DNA from: an uncultured Bacteroidales bacterium
GTDB lineage: Bacteria > Bacteroidota > Bacteroidia > Bacteroidales > F082
Length of the DNA stretch: 64,000 nucleotides
Reading direction: 5' to 3'
NCBI GenBank assembly: GCA_947305795.1
Contig: CAMZEK010000001.1
Location: 62,001 to 126,000, forward strand
In this document: positions 60,438 to 64,000 of the stretch, piece by piece
How the letters are laid out: each line of letters starts with the position of its first letter
How positions within the stretch are numbered: the first letter of the stretch is position 1
Made by a program: the position numbers and the translations under genes
Notes under the pieces: model-generated
Told to the model about the DNA's origin: nothing
The model's database searches: none
Seen by the model: only the letters and a program-made list of their open reading frames with translations

Positions 60438-61646
60438 ATGGACACCTACATCATCAGAAAACAAATCCACCGTTTGCCTGGCAAGGTCATCCACAACATC
60501 CCCCTGCCAGAGCCGCAGGTGGTGGAAGGCCACGCATCGCGCAAGCAAATTGGCGAAATTTGCCGTCAATGCGGCTATCGGCAAGTGCTGTTGGTCACCG
60601 ACAAGACCTTGAGCAAGCTTGGTTATGAGCAAGCCATCACACAAACCTTGACGGATGCGGGGGTAAACTATACCGTTTTCAATGAAATCAACTCCGAGCC
60701 TACCATCGCCCTCATCGAAGCGGGTCGCGAGGTGGCGTTGGAGTGCAATGCCGAGTGTATCATCGCCCTTGGCGGTGGTTCGGTGATGGACACCTGCAAG
60801 ATGGTGGCCGCCGGGGTGAGAATGCCACACCTCCCCGTTAAAGCCCTGCTGCTGAAGTTCTTGCCCGTTCCTGACAAGACCTTACCCATCATTGCTGTAC
60901 CTTCCACCGCCGGAACTGGTGCCGAGGTCACAGTGGGTGCCGTGGTGACCAACAATCATGGTACAAAAGGCTCCACGGTGCTCATCGGCCTTGACGTGAC
61001 CCATGTAATCCTCGACAGCGAACTCACTATCCACGCGCCCCAGCAGGTGACGGCAGCTTGCGGCATGGACGCGCTCAGCCATTGCATCGAAGGGGCCATC
61101 AGCGACGTGGACGTTGACGATGCCGACGAAGAAATGTCCGAGGAAGGCGTGCGACTGATTTTGCAACACCTCCCCACCGTGATGAAGGAGCCAGAAAACA
61201 TCGAGGCCCGGTTGGGCATGTGCCGAGCGGCCATGTACGGCGGTCACGCCATCAACACGCAATTGGCGGGCTATGTTCACGCCTTTGCCCACAGCATCGG
61301 AGCCAAATACCACCTCCCTCACGGACAAGCCATCTCCCTGATGCTCATGCCCGTCTTGGAATACCAGAAAAGTGCCTGCATAGAGAAATACGCCATGCTG
61401 GCCCGCTATTGCCAAATCGCCGAAGACGACGCCAACGACACCGAGGCCGCCAACCTCTTTCTGCAAGCCATTCGGGAGCTGATGGCACAATGCGGCATGG
61501 ACAAACTCTCCTCTCCCGTAAAGGCCTGTGACCACGAGGAACTGACCCACATGATTGCCAAGGATTCCATCAACTATTCCGCGCCTTTTACCTTCAGTAA
61601 CAACGACATAGAACAGGTTTTAATGACCGTTACCCAAAAAGAATAA
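60438..61646 (+). CDS. Iron-containing alcohol dehydrogenase
   Basis: A 402-residue group III alcohol dehydrogenase. The nucleotide loop GGGSVMDTCK is at about residues 113-122, PSTAGTGAEVT follows, and the metal ligands are in DALSHCIEGAIS and FAHSIGAKYHLPHG. It probably interconverts an alcohol and aldehyde with NAD(P). The next gene, an aldehyde dehydrogenase three bases downstream, suggests that the pair takes an alcohol to an acid or the reverse. The substrate cannot be told from the sequence. Confidence 0.93.
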   Translation: MDTYIIRKQIHRLPGKVIHNIPLPEPQVVEGHASRKQIGEICRQCGYRQVLLVTDKTLSKLGYEQAITQTLTDAGVNYTVFNEINSEPTIALIEAGREVALECNAECIIALGGGSVMDTCKMVAAGVRMPHLPVKALLLKFLPVPDKTLPIIAVPSTAGTGAEVTVGAVVTNNHGTKGSTVLIGLDVTHVILDSELTIHAPQQVTAACGMDALSHCIEGAISDVDVDDADEEMSEEGVRLILQHLPTVMKEPENIEARLGMCRAAMYGGHAINTQLAGYVHAFAHSIGAKYHLPHGQAISLMLMPVLEYQKSACIEKYAMLARYCQIAEDDANDTEAANLFLQAIRELMAQCGMDKLSSPVKACDHEELTHMIAKDSINYSAPFTFSNNDIEQVLMTVTQKE

Positions 61647-61649
61647 CCC

Positions 61650-63068
61650 ATGAACTATACCGAAAGCGACATCCGCAACATCGTGGCCGAGCAACGGAAA
61701 TTCTTCCGCACCGGCACCACCCTCGATTTGAAATGGAGGCTACAGCAACTCAAAAAACTGAAAGCCGCCGTCATCGCACACGAAACGGAGTTTGAAGAAG
61801 CCTTGGCCGAAGACCTTGGCCGAAGCCGTGTCGAAGCCTATCTTTGCGACATCGGTCCCATCATCACCGAGGTCAACGAGATGATTCATGGGCTGCGCCG
61901 TTGGGCGCGTCCCGAGCGGCATTTCAGCGGTTTGATGTGCTTCCCAAGCATGGTTACCAAAGTGTATAAGATGCCCTACGGCGTGTCGTTGGTCATCAGT
62001 CCGTTCAACTTCCCCATTCTGCTCACCATCGGCGTGGTGGCGGCAGCCATGGCTGGAGGCAACACCGTGGTTGCCAAGACAAGCTCCAAATCGGCGGCTT
62101 GTACAGCGGTACTCAAAAAGTTCTTTGCCGAAGTCTTCCCGCCCGAATACGTCACCCTCATCGATGGCGGACATGACGTGGCGGATATGTGCCTCGCCCA
62201 GCGTTTCGACAAAATCTTCTACACGGGTTCGCCTTCGGTGGGCAAGCATGTGCTGGCCGAAGCCGCAAAAAACCTCACTCCCGTGGCTTTGGAACTCGGT
62301 GGTGAGACCGGCAACTGGTGCATCGTCCGCAAGGATGCCGACCTGAAAGATGCTGCACGCAAAATTGCCTTCTTCAAGCTCTGCAACGCTGGACAAATCT
62401 GCATCAATATCAACCAAATTGCGGTGGCTGAGGAGATTGCCAAGCCTTTCATTGAGGAACTCAAAAACACATTCGTGAAGCAAATCGGGGAACACGCCGA
62501 AAGCAATCCCGAATATCCCAAGCTCATCACCGATGCCGCCTACGACAAATGCGCCAACCTCGCCGAGGAATATCGCGACCGCATCATATTTGGCGGTGTT
62601 GGCAACAAGGAAACGTGCCGCTTCGCCCCCACCCTCATCTATCCCGTCGACATCAACGAGCACATCGTACAGCACGAGTTATTTTGTCCGCTGCTGCCCA
62701 TCGTCCCCTACAAGGATGCAGAAGTTGACACCCTCATGGAAACTGTTGCCGACCGCGAGCATCCTTTGGCCATGTATCTGTTTACCAAGGACATGAAGTG
62801 GGCCAACCGCATCATGCAGACCCAGCAATACGGCGGAGGCTGCATCAATGAGGTGTGCATCCACATGATGGTCAAGGGCGTTCCGTTTAATGGCACCGGC
62901 CATTCTGGCATGGGCGCTTACCACGGCGAGTGGGGCTTCAGGGAATTCACCCATCCGCAGACGGTACTTAAGGGCAAGACGCGATTCAATTTGCCTTTGC
63001 GGGAGCATCCATACGGTGGTGAAACAGGTGAGAAAAAGCTGAAGATTTTGAGGGGTTTTGAACGGTAA
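61650..63068 (+). CDS. Aldehyde dehydrogenase (class 3-like)
   Basis: A 472-residue NAD(P)-dependent aldehyde dehydrogenase. SPFNFPILLTIG is the cofactor-adjacent block, FYTGSPSVGKHVL the nucleotide turn, LELGGETGNWCIV holds the general-base Glu, and NAGQICINI the catalytic Cys. The usual GGKSP reads GGETG. The length and lack of an N-terminal extension point to the class 3 (fatty or aromatic aldehyde) branch. It is co-transcribed with the iron alcohol dehydrogenase three bases upstream. Confidence 0.93.
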   Translation: MNYTESDIRNIVAEQRKFFRTGTTLDLKWRLQQLKKLKAAVIAHETEFEEALAEDLGRSRVEAYLCDIGPIITEVNEMIHGLRRWARPERHFSGLMCFPSMVTKVYKMPYGVSLVISPFNFPILLTIGVVAAAMAGGNTVVAKTSSKSAACTAVLKKFFAEVFPPEYVTLIDGGHDVADMCLAQRFDKIFYTGSPSVGKHVLAEAAKNLTPVALELGGETGNWCIVRKDADLKDAARKIAFFKLCNAGQICININQIAVAEEIAKPFIEELKNTFVKQIGEHAESNPEYPKLITDAAYDKCANLAEEYRDRIIFGGVGNKETCRFAPTLIYPVDINEHIVQHELFCPLLPIVPYKDAEVDTLMETVADREHPLAMYLFTKDMKWANRIMQTQQYGGGCINEVCIHMMVKGVPFNGTGHSGMGAYHGEWGFREFTHPQTVLKGKTRFNLPLREHPYGGETGEKKLKILRGFER

Positions 63069-63106
63069 TAGTAGTTCCAAAAAACGTATAGGAGCTTGGA
63101 TACTGG

Positions 63107-63376
63107 TTATTCCGCTAACTTGATAAGCGGTTCTCCAAGGGCGACAGAAAGTTGCGACAAGGAACGCAAAGTGAAGTTCGGAAAACCCGTTATCCAACGA
63201 GAAACCACAGCTTCACTTTTGCCCATCTTGTGAGCCAAGTCACGCTGCGTCATGTTTTTCTCTTTGAGAATAGCATCTATGCGGGCAATAATGTCAGCGG
63301 ACATTTGTACTTCCGACATTATTTCGGGTGATACTGCCGCAACCTTGCTTTCGAACCATTCCTGTTTGTTTTTCAT
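63107..63376 (-). CDS. XRE-family antitoxin (HigA-like)
   Basis: An 89-residue protein with a Cro/XRE helix-turn-helix in its C-terminal half: ARIDAILKEKNMTQRDLAHKMGKSEAVVSRWITGFPNFTLRSLSQLSVALG. The N-terminal 30 residues probably bind the toxin. It overlaps the upstream toxin-type gene by four bases (ATGA), with toxin first and antitoxin second, the HigBA order. It likely neutralises the toxin and represses the pair through the promoter at 63860-63867. Confidence 0.85.
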   Translation of the reverse strand: MKNKQEWFESKVAAVSPEIMSEVQMSADIIARIDAILKEKNMTQRDLAHKMGKSEAVVSRWITGFPNFTLRSLSQLSVALGEPLIKLAE

Positions 63377-63852
63377 ATCTCAAAAGTTATATCTTCAACG
63401 CCGTTTAAAACTTTCTCTTCAATGCTCACATAGCCTTTTTCAAGGTTTTCTTTCAGAATCTTATCGAAACGCTGTAAATCAAGAACGTAACCATACAGTT
63501 TTGGGTCTTTTTGATAGTTCTTGGTGACCTTTACACCACCATTTCCAAGAATCACAATTTGTTCCGATATGCGCAGGCAATACAATCTCAATTTTCCACC
63601 ACCAATCGGAATTGCTTGCACATCGTCATTCATTTTGCCTTCAGGACGGAAAAACCTTTCCAATGCACCTTTGTCCAATACTACCTGCAACGCTGCGATG
63701 ATACGTTGGTAATCACTATTATAGGTAGCATTCATTTCAAATTCGGCAACGAACTTCTCAAATTCAGTCGTCCCGTCCATCTCAAAACTGATGGAATAGA
63801 GAGCCGTTTTTTCTGACTCTTTAATAAGGTCTATGGTGGTTTTCTTCTTCAT
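63373..63852 (-). CDS. RelE/HigB-like toxin candidate
   Basis: A 159-residue protein whose C-terminal half resembles RelE/ParE-superfamily toxins: GALERFFRPEGKMNDDVQAIPIGGGKLRLYCLRISEQIVILGNGGVKVT, with the basic core strand KLRLYCLR and the following strand IVILGNGG. It is longer than most RelE toxins because of a 65-residue N-terminal part. Coupling to an XRE gene downstream is the main support. The target, probably mRNA on the ribosome, is inferred. Confidence 0.75.
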   Translation of the reverse strand: MKKKTTIDLIKESEKTALYSISFEMDGTTEFEKFVAEFEMNATYNSDYQRIIAALQVVLDKGALERFFRPEGKMNDDVQAIPIGGGKLRLYCLRISEQIVILGNGGVKVTKNYQKDPKLYGYVLDLQRFDKILKENLEKGYVSIEEKVLNGVEDITFEI

Positions 63853-63859
63853 AACGCTG

Positions 63860-63867
63860 CAAAGATA
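63860..63867 (-). promoter_or_regulatory. -7 promoter element for the toxin-antitoxin pair
   Basis: TATCTTTG on the minus strand, full TAnnTTTG match, only 8 bases from the toxin ATG, so the leader is very short. Confidence 0.6.
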
Positions 63868-63948
63868 GTAAGAAAATTGACATATATGCTAAACTGTGGC
63901 AAAAATACAGAAATTTTGGATTATGCAAGGAAAAAAGAAACAAATCCC

Positions 63949-63956
63949 TAACTTTG
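63949..63956 (+). promoter_or_regulatory. -7 promoter element for a gene at the right edge
   Basis: TAACTTTG, full TAnnTTTG match, 18 bases before an ATG at 63974, with no conflicting stop before the edge. Confidence 0.55.
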
Positions 63957-63973
63957 CGCCAAATTTTTGCTGA

Positions 63974-64000
63974 ATGACCCTCCTCGACTGGCTCCCAATA
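63974..64000 (+). CDS. Start of an unidentified gene, cut by the right edge
   Basis: Nine codons, MTLLDWLPI, follow the promoter at 63949-63956 and run off the window. Too short to identify. The spacing from promoter to ATG is the reason for listing it. Confidence 0.35.

Noticed and set aside
1-64000. Insertion sequences, prophage, CRISPR arrays, rRNA or tRNA genes
   Set aside because: No transposase, integrase, direct repeat-spacer pattern or tRNA-like cloverleaf was recognised in any gap.

Overview
The window is a chromosomal segment of a member of the Bacteroidota, most likely order Bacteroidales. The grounds are exact TAnnTTTG (-7 type) promoters upstream of many genes, a glycine-lipid glsB/glsA pair, a PorG/DUF6089 protein next to uppS and bamA, a secreted esterase with a C-terminal type IX sorting domain, a SusC-like TonB receptor, and a long-linker FtsZ ending in the Bacteroidales-type tail NSFLHDNVD. 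MurE carries DNPR, which predicts meso-diaminopimelate peptidoglycan. No rRNA, tRNA, CRISPR array, transposase or prophage gene was seen. The genus cannot be fixed from the sequence alone.

Layout. 1-1349 (minus): glsA and the start of glsB, cut by the left edge. 1542-16353 (plus): a compact division and cell-wall (dcw) cluster, mraZ-rsmH-ftsL-ftsI-murE-mraY-[murD remnant]-ftsW-murG-murC-ftsQ-ftsA-ftsZ, with an MraZ operator in front. The murD position holds only the C-terminal third of MurD, preceded by a six-unit heptanucleotide repeat in the one loose gap of an otherwise tightly packed operon. 16384-19250: an unrecognised large secreted protein coupled to purN. 19240-22743 (minus): a YitT-family membrane protein and a threonine-catabolism pair (kbl, tdh) separated by a REP-like element. 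22808-28565: a type IX-secreted esterase, cysS, two tandem PagL-like lipid A deacylase paralogues and a MORN-type lipoprotein. 28610-30727 (minus): dihydroorotase and a DPM-type glycosyltransferase.

30764-37908: an apparent surface locus made of a repeat-rich DUF5689-type lipoprotein, a TonB-dependent receptor and a divergent exported endonuclease/exonuclease/phosphatase. 37905-42266: maf, kdsC, rsfS, ftsH and a LUD-domain protein. 42309-47563 (minus): three periplasmic peptidyl-prolyl isomerase-like proteins coupled to a MoxR ATPase. 47699-49648: guaB and a small unknown protein. 49742-57671 (minus): a long envelope-biogenesis run (M23 peptidase, MerR regulator, nadK, porG, uppS, bamA, two skp/ompH). 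57684-63068 (plus): alaS, an iron alcohol dehydrogenase and an aldehyde dehydrogenase. 63107-63867 (minus): a HigBA-like toxin-antitoxin pair. The first few codons of a new plus-strand gene lie at the right edge.

Most of the genes build the envelope: peptidoglycan precursors and septation (dcw), undecaprenyl carrier (uppS), outer-membrane protein insertion (bamA, skp, surA-like), lipid modification (gls genes, PagL-like) and type IX secretion (porG and one cargo). The most unusual points are the reduced murD, the unknown protein between ftsZ and purN, the tandem PagL-like genes, and the receptor-lipoprotein-nuclease locus. No gap between genes exceeds 300 bases.
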